From: a virus | Strand: one strand, 5' to 3' | IMG/VR virus record: IMGVR_UViG_3300042898_003888 | Coordinates: 1-30,062 of that record | Length of the DNA stretch: 30,062 bases | In this document: positions 23,421 through 29,357 of the stretch, piece by piece | Numbering within the stretch: position 1 is the stretch's first letter | Layout of the letters: every line of letters starts with the position of its first letter | Translations under genes and position numbers: made by a program | Notes under the pieces: model-generated | Seen by the model: only the letters and a program-made list of their open reading frames with translations | What the model was told of the DNA's origin: nothing | The model's database searches: none

Positions 23421-23805
23421 ATACCACTTTTTTTTCAAACTCAAGAATTAAATCTCTTGAATAGAGTTTATCTTTTACACTTTTTTCGTCGTCACCAAAC
23501 CTAAACACCAATCTATCATCTCCATTATATTCGCTCACTTCCCAACCAACTGCTATCACTCCGTCCATGGCGTCGGACATTGAAAAGTAATCGGATGATT
23601 GTATAAGTTCTAACTTGAGATCAGTATTTCTTAGTACACCAACTTTTTTTATGTTTTTTAGTTCCGGTGGTGATGGGTATCCATTCGCAGGTTCTGATTC
23701 CCAAGAATCACCCCACACCTCCGTATCGTCAGAAAATATAAATTCATATAAATTATTACCTTTGTAATCAGGACCTAACCCATTAACAAAAGTTAAATAA
23801 CTCAT
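23410..23805 (-). CDS. Conserved-looking hypothetical protein
   Basis: A 131-residue acidic protein with a compact alpha/beta composition. Notable segments are TFVNGLGPDYKGNNLYEFIF (5-24), VWGDSWESEPANGYPSPPEL (30-49), rich in Trp/Pro/Ser, and SDAMDGVIAVGWEV. There is no Cys, signal or membrane segment. It starts in an ATGA overlap with the 394-residue gene upstream and ends 11 bases into the next, so it belongs to the packaging operon. I do not recognise a named family; the density of aromatic and Gly/Pro residues suggests a folded virion component rather than a disordered one. Confidence 0.65.
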   Translation of the reverse strand: MSYLTFVNGLGPDYKGNNLYEFIFSDDTEVWGDSWESEPANGYPSPPELKNIKKVGVLRNTDLKLELIQSSDYFSMSDAMDGVIAVGWEVSEYNGDDRLVFRFGDDEKSVKDKLYSRDLILEFEKKVVYEN

Positions 23806-24986
23806 AATACAATACCTTCGGGAGAAACTTTTACTTGTTTTTCTTTATTTTCAAAAACAAGGTTATTTTTGTTAGTTCTACCAACAAATTTAAAACTTGT
23901 ATTTTCCTCTAAAAACTTAGCACTAGCAAGTTTTTGACTTTCAGAAATCGCAAATTTCCCAATTTTGTTTAACATATCATTAATAACTTTAAGGTTTTCT
24001 TGTTTTCTTTCTTCTTGTAGTCTTTTAATTTGAGTTTTTTCATTGTCTGAAACTTCAAAATACTTACTCAAAACTCTATCTACCTTACTTTCTTTAAATA
24101 ATGCGTCAAAAATGTGACCTGAACCTTCAGTTGGTTCTTGCATACCAACCTCCATATCAACGTCCATCTCATCCGAAGACATATCGTCACCGCTTTCCAT
24201 GTCCATGTCCATTTCTTCACCCGAGTCAACATCTTCAAATTTAGACATTACATCTTCCATATCCTCGGGAGATAGTTTTGTCAAATCTAAAGAAGATAAA
24301 ACCATATTGATAACGTATTTAATATCCTCAGATGCCATTCCGTCTTTTGCTTCAAGGGCTCTAACTTTTTGTGTGAGTTTACCTGTTAATTTTTGTACTA
24401 ACTTGAAAGAAACTTTATCTTCCATAGACTCACCGTCTTCAGAACCCATTTCTATATCAACGTCCATTTCTTCTTCACCATCAAGTGGAAAGTCATCCAT
24501 ACTTAATGGACCTTCTTCATCACCCATGTCACCACCAGGTAACTCTGGTTCAGGAAGAGCTGCCGGTTCTGCAGGAACTGAGGGTTCTGCAATAGGAGCT
24601 GGATCGACTGACTTAGGTGTTTTTAACACGAACTTTTTTTGTTCACCAAAAAGTGAAGTTTCTTCTGAAACTTCGTTTAATGTGTTAACTTCTTTAACCA
24701 AAAGATTCAATCTCTTAAGAGCTTGTCCATATGAAGAATAGTATTTCCTATTTCTCATTGGATCTATGTAATCTGCATCAGATTCGTTTAATCCTTTTTT
24801 GATGATGTAACCTGATTTTTCTTTTATAATATGATATGTCGCACCATCCGCTAAGTTGATGGAATAATCGGATACACCTTCTCTGATTGATGAAGTTGCA
24901 ACATTATAATTCGCAATCTCCATAATCCTTTTAAGTTTGTCGGTACCTTCTAACTTTTCGCTACCGATTGGTTTTAGTTTTGCCAT
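23802..24986 (-). CDS. Acidic Asp/Met-rich scaffold-like protein
   Basis: A 394-residue protein. The N-terminal 110 residues appear folded (helix KLKRIMEIANYNVATSSIRE, then strands). A Pro/Ala/Glu linker follows (about 128-152, APIAEPSVPAEPAALPEPEL). Two acidic Met-rich tracts (about 165-190, DGEEEMDVDIEMGSEDGESM; about 255-285, EEMDMDMESGDDMSSDEMD) flank a helical segment. The C-terminal 100 residues contain a coiled coil (SDNEKTQIKRLQEERKQENL) and a beta tail. The tracts closely resemble those of the gp22-like scaffold in this window, so it may be a second internal/scaffold protein; IREG and other (I/L)xE sites exist. A weak TATTTAAA variant lies 11 bases upstream. Confidence 0.65.
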   Translation of the reverse strand: MAKLKPIGSEKLEGTDKLKRIMEIANYNVATSSIREGVSDYSINLADGATYHIIKEKSGYIIKKGLNESDADYIDPMRNRKYYSSYGQALKRLNLLVKEVNTLNEVSEETSLFGEQKKFVLKTPKSVDPAPIAEPSVPAEPAALPEPELPGGDMGDEEGPLSMDDFPLDGEEEMDVDIEMGSEDGESMEDKVSFKLVQKLTGKLTQKVRALEAKDGMASEDIKYVINMVLSSLDLTKLSPEDMEDVMSKFEDVDSGEEMDMDMESGDDMSSDEMDVDMEVGMQEPTEGSGHIFDALFKESKVDRVLSKYFEVSDNEKTQIKRLQEERKQENLKVINDMLNKIGKFAISESQKLASAKFLEENTSFKFVGRTNKNNLVFENKEKQVKVSPEGIVL

Positions 24987-24997
24987 GGTTTTTTTTA

Positions 24998-25005
24998 TTT
25001 AAATA
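24998..25005 (-). promoter_or_regulatory. Degenerate late-type motif TATTTAAA
   Basis: A one-to-two base variant of TATTTATN, 11 bases before ATG 24986 and next to the stop of the Thr-Pro repeat gene. Listed as weak because the last positions differ. Confidence 0.25.
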
Positions 25006-25008
25006 TTT

Positions 25009-26265
25009 TTAATTGTTGTAACCACTACTACCTATTCTGATAGCAGATAAGTCAACAACATAGGCTGTTCTTGATGGTTCATCAATTACATAATCTGTTG
25101 GATGTTCAACTATGGTTCCAAATAGAGCTGAATCCCAAGTTCCTCCACTAAAACTACCCGTTTGTCCAGTACCATACGCGTATGGTACATTTACATATCT
25201 GGTACCGTAGGGAGTTTTGGAGGGTGTTGGTGTTGTTGTTTTAGTTGGTGTAATTGATGGGGTCACCGTTTTAGTTGGGGTTATTGATGGGGTTATTGAT
25301 GGGGTCACCGTTTTAGTTGGGGTTATTGTTGGTGTTGGGGTAGAAGTAGATGTTGTTGTAGGTGTTACTGTTCTTGTTGGAGTAACTGTTGGTGTCACTG
25401 TTTTAGTTGGTGTTACAGTAGGTGTCACTGTTCTAGTTGGGGTTATTGTTGGTGTTGGGGTAGAAGTAGATGTTGTTGTAGGTGTTACTGTTCTTGTTGG
25501 AGTAACTGTTGGTGTCACTGTTTTAGTTGGTGTTACTGTTCTAGTTGGTGTGGGTGTAACCTCTAAAATACATTGTGCACAGTTTTCCCAAGGACCTGTA
25601 ACAAATACGGCCCTCTGAGCTAAAGGAGTTTCAACATAGTCACCAACAGTGTAACATGCTGAAGTTCCTGCAACTGTTAATTTATATATCTTATTTTGAT
25701 CTAATGATCCATTTATCAAGATTGGAAAACTAACACTATCCAAACAAGCCGTTAACCAATAATATTCGATAGGGGCAGGTGTGTTTGATGGTGTAATCGA
25801 TGGTGTAATCGTGTTGGTTGGTGTCACGGTTTTTGTTGGTGTTACAGTTGGGGTTACAGTTCTTGTCGGCGATACTGATAATGTTGGAGTTGGAGTTGCT
25901 GTATTTGTCGAAGTTACTGTTGGAGTAACCGTTTTAGTTGGGGTTATTGATGGTGTAACAGTACTAGTTCTTGTTGGTGTGACGGTCGAGGTCAGCGACG
26001 GGGTCACGCTAATAGTTGGTGTGACTGTCGGTGTTGGCGTGGGTGTTGCATCTAACAAACACTCTGAACAATTTTGCCAAGGTCCTGTAACAACGGTTGC
26101 CGCCTGTGCTAAACTTGTTACGACTCCAGTAGCAACTGAATAACAACCTGTAGATCCTCCAAAATTCAATTTATATACCGCACCCGTTTGTAAGGATGAT
26201 GTTGTAACAACATAAAATGATCCACCGCCAGTACAAGAGGTTACGTAGTAATAAAATGACGCCAT
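25009..26265 (-). CDS. Thr-Pro repeat protein with duplicated four-Cys domain
   Basis: A 418-residue protein of unusual architecture. Domain A (about 1-72) and domain B (about 167-236) are homologous copies with identical Cys spacing: Cys, 29 residues, Cys, 24 residues, then CxxC, ending in GPWQNCSEC or GPWENCAQC. Each is followed by a rigid Thr-Pro linker built from TPTVTP/TKTVTP/TRTVTP hexads (about 73-166 and 237-352). A C-terminal domain (about 353-418) starts YGTRYVNVPYAYGTG and ends RIGSSGYNN. No signal peptide, so secretion is unlikely; display on the virion, as a fibre, head decoration or glycan-binding protein, fits. Thr-Pro linkers are typical of glycosylated spacers. Two late-type motifs lie upstream. 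Function inferred from architecture only. Confidence 0.75.
   Translation of the reverse strand: MASFYYYVTSCTGGGSFYVVTTSSLQTGAVYKLNFGGSTGCYSVATGVVTSLAQAATVVTGPWQNCSECLLDATPTPTPTVTPTISVTPSLTSTVTPTRTSTVTPSITPTKTVTPTVTSTNTATPTPTLSVSPTRTVTPTVTPTKTVTPTNTITPSITPSNTPAPIEYYWLTACLDSVSFPILINGSLDQNKIYKLTVAGTSACYTVGDYVETPLAQRAVFVTGPWENCAQCILEVTPTPTRTVTPTKTVTPTVTPTRTVTPTTTSTSTPTPTITPTRTVTPTVTPTKTVTPTVTPTRTVTPTTTSTSTPTPTITPTKTVTPSITPSITPTKTVTPSITPTKTTTPTPSKTPYGTRYVNVPYAYGTGQTGSFSGGTWDSALFGTIVEHPTDYVIDEPSRTAYVVDLSAIRIGSSGYNN
25314..25536. repeat. 120-bp tandem repeat encoding Thr-Pro linker
   Basis: Bases 25314-25416 recur identically at 25434-25536, a 103-base exact match with a 120-bp period (40 residues). 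The wider region 25220-25560, and again 25780-26040, is a degenerate 18-base repeat coding TPTxTx units. Length variation by recombination or slippage is likely. Confidence 0.85.
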
Positions 26266-26281
26266 TATACTTTTTTTTATC

Positions 26282-26289
26282 TATAAATA
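26282..26289 (-). promoter_or_regulatory. Putative late promoter motif TATTTATA (proximal)
   Basis: Sixteen bases before the ATG of the Thr-Pro repeat gene. A second copy lies 34 bases further upstream. Confidence 0.5.
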
Positions 26290-26315
26290 TATTCCTAATG
26301 GATAATATTTTAATA

Positions 26316-26323
26316 TATAAATA
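26316..26323 (-). promoter_or_regulatory. Putative late promoter motif TATTTATA (distal)
   Basis: Second copy in the same 70-base gap, 50 bases before the ATG. Paired boxes in front of a single gene suggest strong late expression or one active and one relic site. Confidence 0.4.
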
Positions 26324-26335
26324 TCTGTGGACCCA

Positions 26336-27088
26336 TTAATCCACTTTTCTTACTTCAAGTGATAGTTCTTTATCTAATTGTTTGTTAACAGTATTGTAAA
26401 GTTTCTCCATCAAACCCGATCTTCGAAGATATTTAAAGACCAAGTTTTCATATGAAAGTTCACCAACTTCTTCTAAACCTGATTGTCTATATTCTTTTAT
26501 TTTCTTTTTAAGGTTGTCGATTTTGTCCTCATTTTTTTTCATGCCTTCAGACTTTATTGAAGATATGATATTTTCAATTTTATCTCTCCAACCATCAACT
26601 TTTACTTTTAAAGTTGACTTATCAATTTTAAACTCCTCTTTTGTTGGAACATTAATCCACTCATCGGTCATAATAGAATACGTACCTGTTGAAAAATGGG
26701 ACTCTTTTTCATCCTGAGGATACAACTCAACTTCGTATCCGAATATACTAATATCGTGTTTTTGGTTGAAAAGTTGTTTCTTTAACTGAAAAAGTTCTTG
26801 ATACAACTCTTTTTGTTTTCCGTAAACCGAATAGTCAATTATAACGTGTAAATCAAAGTCGGAATACTTGGACCAGTTATAGTTTGCTAATGATCCTGTT
26901 AGAACAACGTCAACAACTTCGATTTTATCGTCAAGTCCTGAAATAAACTCATCAGCAATTTTTAGTAAAGCATTTCTAACCTTTGACTTCATAACAGACT
27001 CTGTTGGTCTATCAGAGTTTTCAAAGACTTTAGGGTTTAAAGTTTCTTGTAGATTGAAACTACTTAATATGTTTGATAAGGAATCCAT
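26336..27088 (-). CDS. Nucleotidyltransferase-fold protein
   Basis: A 250-residue protein of the DNA polymerase beta-like nucleotidyltransferase superfamily. The signature is complete: VVLTGSLANYNWSKYSDFDL (61-80) gives the Gly65-Ser66 motif and Asp77/Asp79 pair, and GYEVELYPQD (117-126) supplies the third acidic strand residue. The C-terminal half is a charged helical bundle (about 155-250). The family transfers nucleotides to RNA, antibiotics or proteins; minimal members act as toxins. The acceptor here is unknown. It starts four bases after a late-type motif that begins just after the KTSC gene, so it is made late with virion proteins, odd for a nucleic-acid enzyme and more compatible with a packaged or protein-modifying activity. 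Confidence 0.75.
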   Translation of the reverse strand: MDSLSNILSSFNLQETLNPKVFENSDRPTESVMKSKVRNALLKIADEFISGLDDKIEVVDVVLTGSLANYNWSKYSDFDLHVIIDYSVYGKQKELYQELFQLKKQLFNQKHDISIFGYEVELYPQDEKESHFSTGTYSIMTDEWINVPTKEEFKIDKSTLKVKVDGWRDKIENIISSIKSEGMKKNEDKIDNLKKKIKEYRQSGLEEVGELSYENLVFKYLRRSGLMEKLYNTVNKQLDKELSLEVRKVD

Positions 27089-27092
27089 CCTT

Positions 27093-27100
27093 AATAAATA
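27093..27100 (-). promoter_or_regulatory. Putative late promoter motif TATTTATT
   Basis: Four bases before ATG 27088 and abutting the TAG stop of the KTSC gene. Confidence 0.5.
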
Positions 27101-27349
27101 CTACTGACCGAGTTTGGTGTATTTGTATTTCTTGGAAATCTCAGATGTAAAAAATTTACCTTGAGATTCAGCCATTCTAAACTGAGTATAAACCTTATGA
27201 GGCACTTCATCATAAGAATATGTTGTTCCGTTTTTAAACTCAACAATCATTTGTTTAGTTTCTGTGTCGTATTCACTACGAACCATGTTGGACGACTCAA
27301 GTTCATTCAAAATCTTTGATCCGTTAATCGTTTCCTTCTTCACTGCCAT
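27101..27349 (-). CDS. KTSC domain protein
   Basis: Eighty-two residues. Residues about 20-82 match the KTSC domain: SSNMVRSEYDTETKQMIVEF, then NGTTYSYDEVPHKVY and ESQGKFFTSEISKKYKYTKL. KTSC is a small domain named for its fusion to some lysyl-tRNA synthetases; free copies are frequent in phages and plasmids and have no established function. The start at 27349 gives a 26-base overlap with the upstream gene; a shorter start at the internal Met would remove the first strand. Coupled with the 106-residue gene and followed by the nucleotidyltransferase. Confidence 0.75.
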   Translation of the reverse strand: MAVKKETINGSKILNELESSNMVRSEYDTETKQMIVEFKNGTTYSYDEVPHKVYTQFRMAESQGKFFTSEISKKYKYTKLGQ

Positions 27350-27644
27350 TTTTTTTCAAGGGATATAACTCATCAATTTTATCACTAACATTTTTAATGT
27401 AAACAGCCCAATTTTTTTCGTTAGGAAAAAATAGATTGACCTGACTCTTTAAATCATGGAGATATGCTCCAAATTTTTCTCTGTGTAATAATAACTTAAT
27501 TGGTGGATTCGACATCTTAGCTGCTTGTTCTTCAGTATAACCTTCATCATAAAGATATTTTCTGATTTTCAAATACTCATCCATCATTCTTCTAAAGTAG
27601 ATGGATTTATTAATAAAGCGAACTATTGCTTTTTCAGTTGACAT
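27324..27644 (-). CDS. Hypothetical helical protein
   Basis: A 106-residue basic, helical protein (KSIYFRRMMDEYLKIRKYLY, about 13-32; then SNPPIKLLLHREKFGAYLHD). No motif recognised. It starts three bases after a late-type motif which in turn follows the terminator of the ParB-like gene, so it opens the unit containing KTSC and nucleotidyltransferase genes. The acidic C-terminus (NGSEEGND) overlaps the KTSC start. It may be a partner of one of these small proteins. Confidence 0.6.
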   Translation of the reverse strand: MSTEKAIVRFINKSIYFRRMMDEYLKIRKYLYDEGYTEEQAAKMSNPPIKLLLHREKFGAYLHDLKSQVNLFFPNEKNWAVYIKNVSDKIDELYPLKKNGSEEGND

Positions 27645-27647
27645 ATT

Positions 27648-27655
27648 AATAAATA
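27648..27655 (-). promoter_or_regulatory. Putative late promoter motif TATTTATT
   Basis: Three bases before ATG 27644, and immediately after the T-tract of the upstream terminator, so a new transcript must start here or read through. Confidence 0.55.
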
Positions 27656-27685
27656 CAAAAAACCCCCACTTTAAATAGTGGGGTT
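27656..27685 (-). terminator. Intrinsic terminator after the ParB-like gene
   Basis: On the - strand CCCCACT and AGTGGGG pair around a 6-base AT loop, followed by a T-run (27657-27662). It lies 16 bases after the gene's stop. Confidence 0.75.
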
Positions 27686-27700
27686 ATTTAATCTTATAAT

Positions 27701-28648
27701 TTATTTTGTTTTTTTTACGCAATTGGGGTATCGTTTCCCGAACATTGTCTTCATACCTTTTTGAGTGTACCCCTTCCAACATCTTTCGGTCAACTCACTT
27801 TCGTTTTGTTCTTGTTTTCCCATGTGGGAAAATACTTTTCTAATATTCTTTGGAAGTAAATTGATTGGGATAACCTTTGCATTAATTGTTCCCAATTTAT
27901 TTTTGACAGCTTTTTGGGCCCTATGATGTCCATCGATTATTGAAATAAAAGAACCGTCATCTTCCACAAATATCAAAATAGGATATTGTAAATCGGCCTT
28001 GTCAATTTTTACCCTTTCTTCCTCATCACCATCCCAAGTTAATAAGTGTGGTTTTAAAACTTCCAAATCTACTTTTGATACGGGAATGTCCTCTGTTGCG
28101 TTCAACAAATCCATAAGTGTTACTTTATCACCCTCTTCATTTTCCCACGATGTGTCAAGTAATCCTTCTTTCATCACCTGAGTTTTTCTTTTTGACTCTT
28201 CTTTTTTGGACTCAATGTATTCAAACGCAGTCCTTAATCTTTTTTTTACTTCAGGGTCTTTAGCACTTTCTAATGCAACTCTTAATCTCTGGTGAATCAG
28301 ATTAATAATCTGAGATTGTCTTGCATGTGATTTTGATTTGAAACTTTCTTTGTTTAAGGTGTCAATAATATCTTGTTTGGTTCTGAACTTTACCGATACA
28401 GTATCACTTGGATTTTCATCGGTGTATAATCTTCTACTTGACCCTTCAGGTTTTTTTCCTGTTCCCACTTTTGGGTCCTTATCTTCAACCGTTTCTCGAC
28501 TATAGGGTCGAAACCTTAAAGGATTATTTTTGATTGCTGTTTTCGAAAATCTTAACCCGCTACCTTGTTTTCTGGCGTTTTTTAGTGATCTAGAATACTC
28601 CCCAAGTTCTTCTCTTAAAATCCTCAATATAGTTTCTCTAATGTCCAT
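27701..28648 (-). CDS. ParB/sulfiredoxin-fold protein with Cys-Lys tail
   Basis: A 315-residue protein. The N-terminal 60 residues are an amphipathic helix (MDIRETILRILREELGEY) followed by a basic stretch. The middle (about 90-160) is helical and charged. About 185-262 matches the ParB/Srx fold: VSKVDLEVLKPHLL, then YPILIFVEDDGSFISIIDGH (222-241) and HHRAQKAVKNKLGTINAKVI; the GHHRAQ motif corresponds to the ParB box that binds or hydrolyses a nucleotide. The last 27 residues form a separate basic module, ERCWKGYTQKGMKTMFGKRY then PNCVKK, common at ends of environmental phage proteins. There is no HTH, so a partition role is unlikely; nuclease or nucleotide-sensing activity is possible. Monocistronic: late-type motif upstream, terminator downstream. 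Confidence 0.75.
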   Translation of the reverse strand: MDIRETILRILREELGEYSRSLKNARKQGSGLRFSKTAIKNNPLRFRPYSRETVEDKDPKVGTGKKPEGSSRRLYTDENPSDTVSVKFRTKQDIIDTLNKESFKSKSHARQSQIINLIHQRLRVALESAKDPEVKKRLRTAFEYIESKKEESKRKTQVMKEGLLDTSWENEEGDKVTLMDLLNATEDIPVSKVDLEVLKPHLLTWDGDEEERVKIDKADLQYPILIFVEDDGSFISIIDGHHRAQKAVKNKLGTINAKVIPINLLPKNIRKVFSHMGKQEQNESELTERCWKGYTQKGMKTMFGKRYPNCVKKTK

Positions 28649-28651
28649 TTA

Positions 28652-28659
28652 GATAAATA
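28652..28659 (-). promoter_or_regulatory. Putative late promoter motif TATTTATC
   Basis: Three bases before ATG 28648 and downstream of the terminator of the UVR gene. Confidence 0.55.
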
Positions 28660-28670
28660 TGTCAAAAAAA

Positions 28671-28703
28671 CAAAACAAAAAACCCCCACTTTGGATGGGG
28701 GTT
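28671..28703 (-). terminator. Intrinsic terminator after the UVR-motif gene
   Basis: AACCCCC and GGGGGTT (- strand) form a 7-bp stem, extendable by one A-T pair, followed by TTTTGTTTTG. It starts four bases after the stop. Confidence 0.75.
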
Positions 28704-28707
28704 TCTT

Positions 28708-29178
28708 TTAAAGTTTCAACTTGGTAAGTTCTTTCTTGATTTCTATTGCTCTTTCAAAGTTCTCGTTTGTAATACACTCTTTGAGTTCCTCTTCGAGTTT
28801 GGAGATTTCACTTTGGTTTTCTTGTAGTTTAGAGATCTTATCACGAATATGTATTGCCATTTCATAGTCTTCGTTCTCAATAGCTAATTGAAGTTCTTTT
28901 CTCAAACCTTCAACATTTGTTCCTGAGTTTTTTCGTTTCCTCAATATCTCATCCATAATCCAATGACCTTTATTTTCTAAAATACCATCAGATGTTCTGA
29001 CAAAACTATGGATTATAATTTTACCGTCAGATGATTTATAGGTTTCTTGATTCCATTCGCCAGAATCATCTTTACCACTGTTTTGAGTTTTATCACCCAT
29101 GAAAGGATCTTGTGAAAACATTTGACGGAAAATTTCGTCGATGTCGTCGATGTTAAAGAAGTTTCTTCTGTTTCTCAT
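28708..29178 (-). CDS. Double UVR-motif protein, possible Clp partner
   Basis: A 156-residue protein. ATG 29178 (MRNRRNFFNIDD) is chosen because the late motif lies three bases before it; an ATG at 29217 would place that motif inside the gene. Residues about 1-85 form an unknown domain with KIIIHSFVRTSDG strands and GHWIMDEILRKRK. Two UVR-like helical hairpins follow: GLRKELQLAIENEDYEMAIH with IRDKISKL (91-118), and ISKLEEELKECITNENFERA with IEIKKEL (125-151). UVR motifs mediate contact with UvrA/B/C and, in McsA and ClpC, with the ClpC system. The divergent neighbour is a ClpC-type ATPase, so an adaptor role is attractive but unproven. The gene is monocistronic with its own terminator. Confidence 0.7.
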   Translation of the reverse strand: MRNRRNFFNIDDIDEIFRQMFSQDPFMGDKTQNSGKDDSGEWNQETYKSSDGKIIIHSFVRTSDGILENKGHWIMDEILRKRKNSGTNVEGLRKELQLAIENEDYEMAIHIRDKISKLQENQSEISKLEEELKECITNENFERAIEIKKELTKLKL

Positions 29179-29181
29179 TTC

Positions 29182-29189
29182 GATAAATA
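29182..29189 (-). promoter_or_regulatory. Putative late promoter motif TATTTATC
   Basis: Three bases before ATG 29178; it decides that start over the longer frame. Confidence 0.55.
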
Positions 29190-29257
29190 GTTTTTTTTGC
29201 TTATCTTTGACCAACAATAGTCAACTGATATGCCAAAATCAAATAACATCTGTTTTA

Positions 29258-29301
29258 TGACATTTTGTCAGGTAGGAAAAAATCTTACTGACATTTTGTC
29301 A
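29258..29301. promoter_or_regulatory. Twin palindromic operator upstream of the Clp gene
   Basis: The 13-base perfect palindrome TGACATTTTGTCA occurs at 29258-29270 and 29289-29301, 31 bases apart centre to centre (about three helical turns), so two dimers would bind the same DNA face. The second copy ends just before the -33 element of the Clp promoter. Regulator unknown. Confidence 0.7.
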
Positions 29302-29339
29302 AACAATTTGGATTTGTATATTGTTTGACTATACCTTTG
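29298..29339 (+). promoter_or_regulatory. Bacteroidetes-type promoter with embedded 10-bp dyad
   Basis: TTTG (29307-29310), a 21-bp spacer and TACCTTTG (29332-29339) fit the Bacteroidetes consensus. GTCAAACAAT (29298-29307) and ATTGTTTGAC (29320-29329) form a perfect inverted repeat spanning the -33 element and spacer, a typical repressor position. The leader to ATG 29358 is about 13 nt. Confidence 0.6.
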
Positions 29340-29357
29340 TAAAAAAAATCGAAAACT

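Noticed and set aside
24199-24741. A 180-codon + strand open frame rich in Ser
   Set aside because: Antisense shadow of the acidic Asp/Met-rich tracts of the 394-residue protein; no promoter or ribosome site and the - strand gene is well supported.
25220-25560. Regularly spaced repeats resembling a CRISPR-like array
   Set aside because: The period is 18 bases in frame with Thr-Pro codons, with no unique spacers; it is coding repeat.
25217-26143. Long + strand open frames rich in Val/Gly opposite the Thr-Pro protein
   Set aside because: They are antisense translations of the Thr-Pro repeats; the low-complexity GV pattern follows directly from the repeat on the - strand.
27701-28648. Plasmid-type ParB partition protein
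   Set aside because: Only the ParB/Srx N-terminal fold is present; no helix-turn-helix DNA-binding domain, no ParA neighbour.
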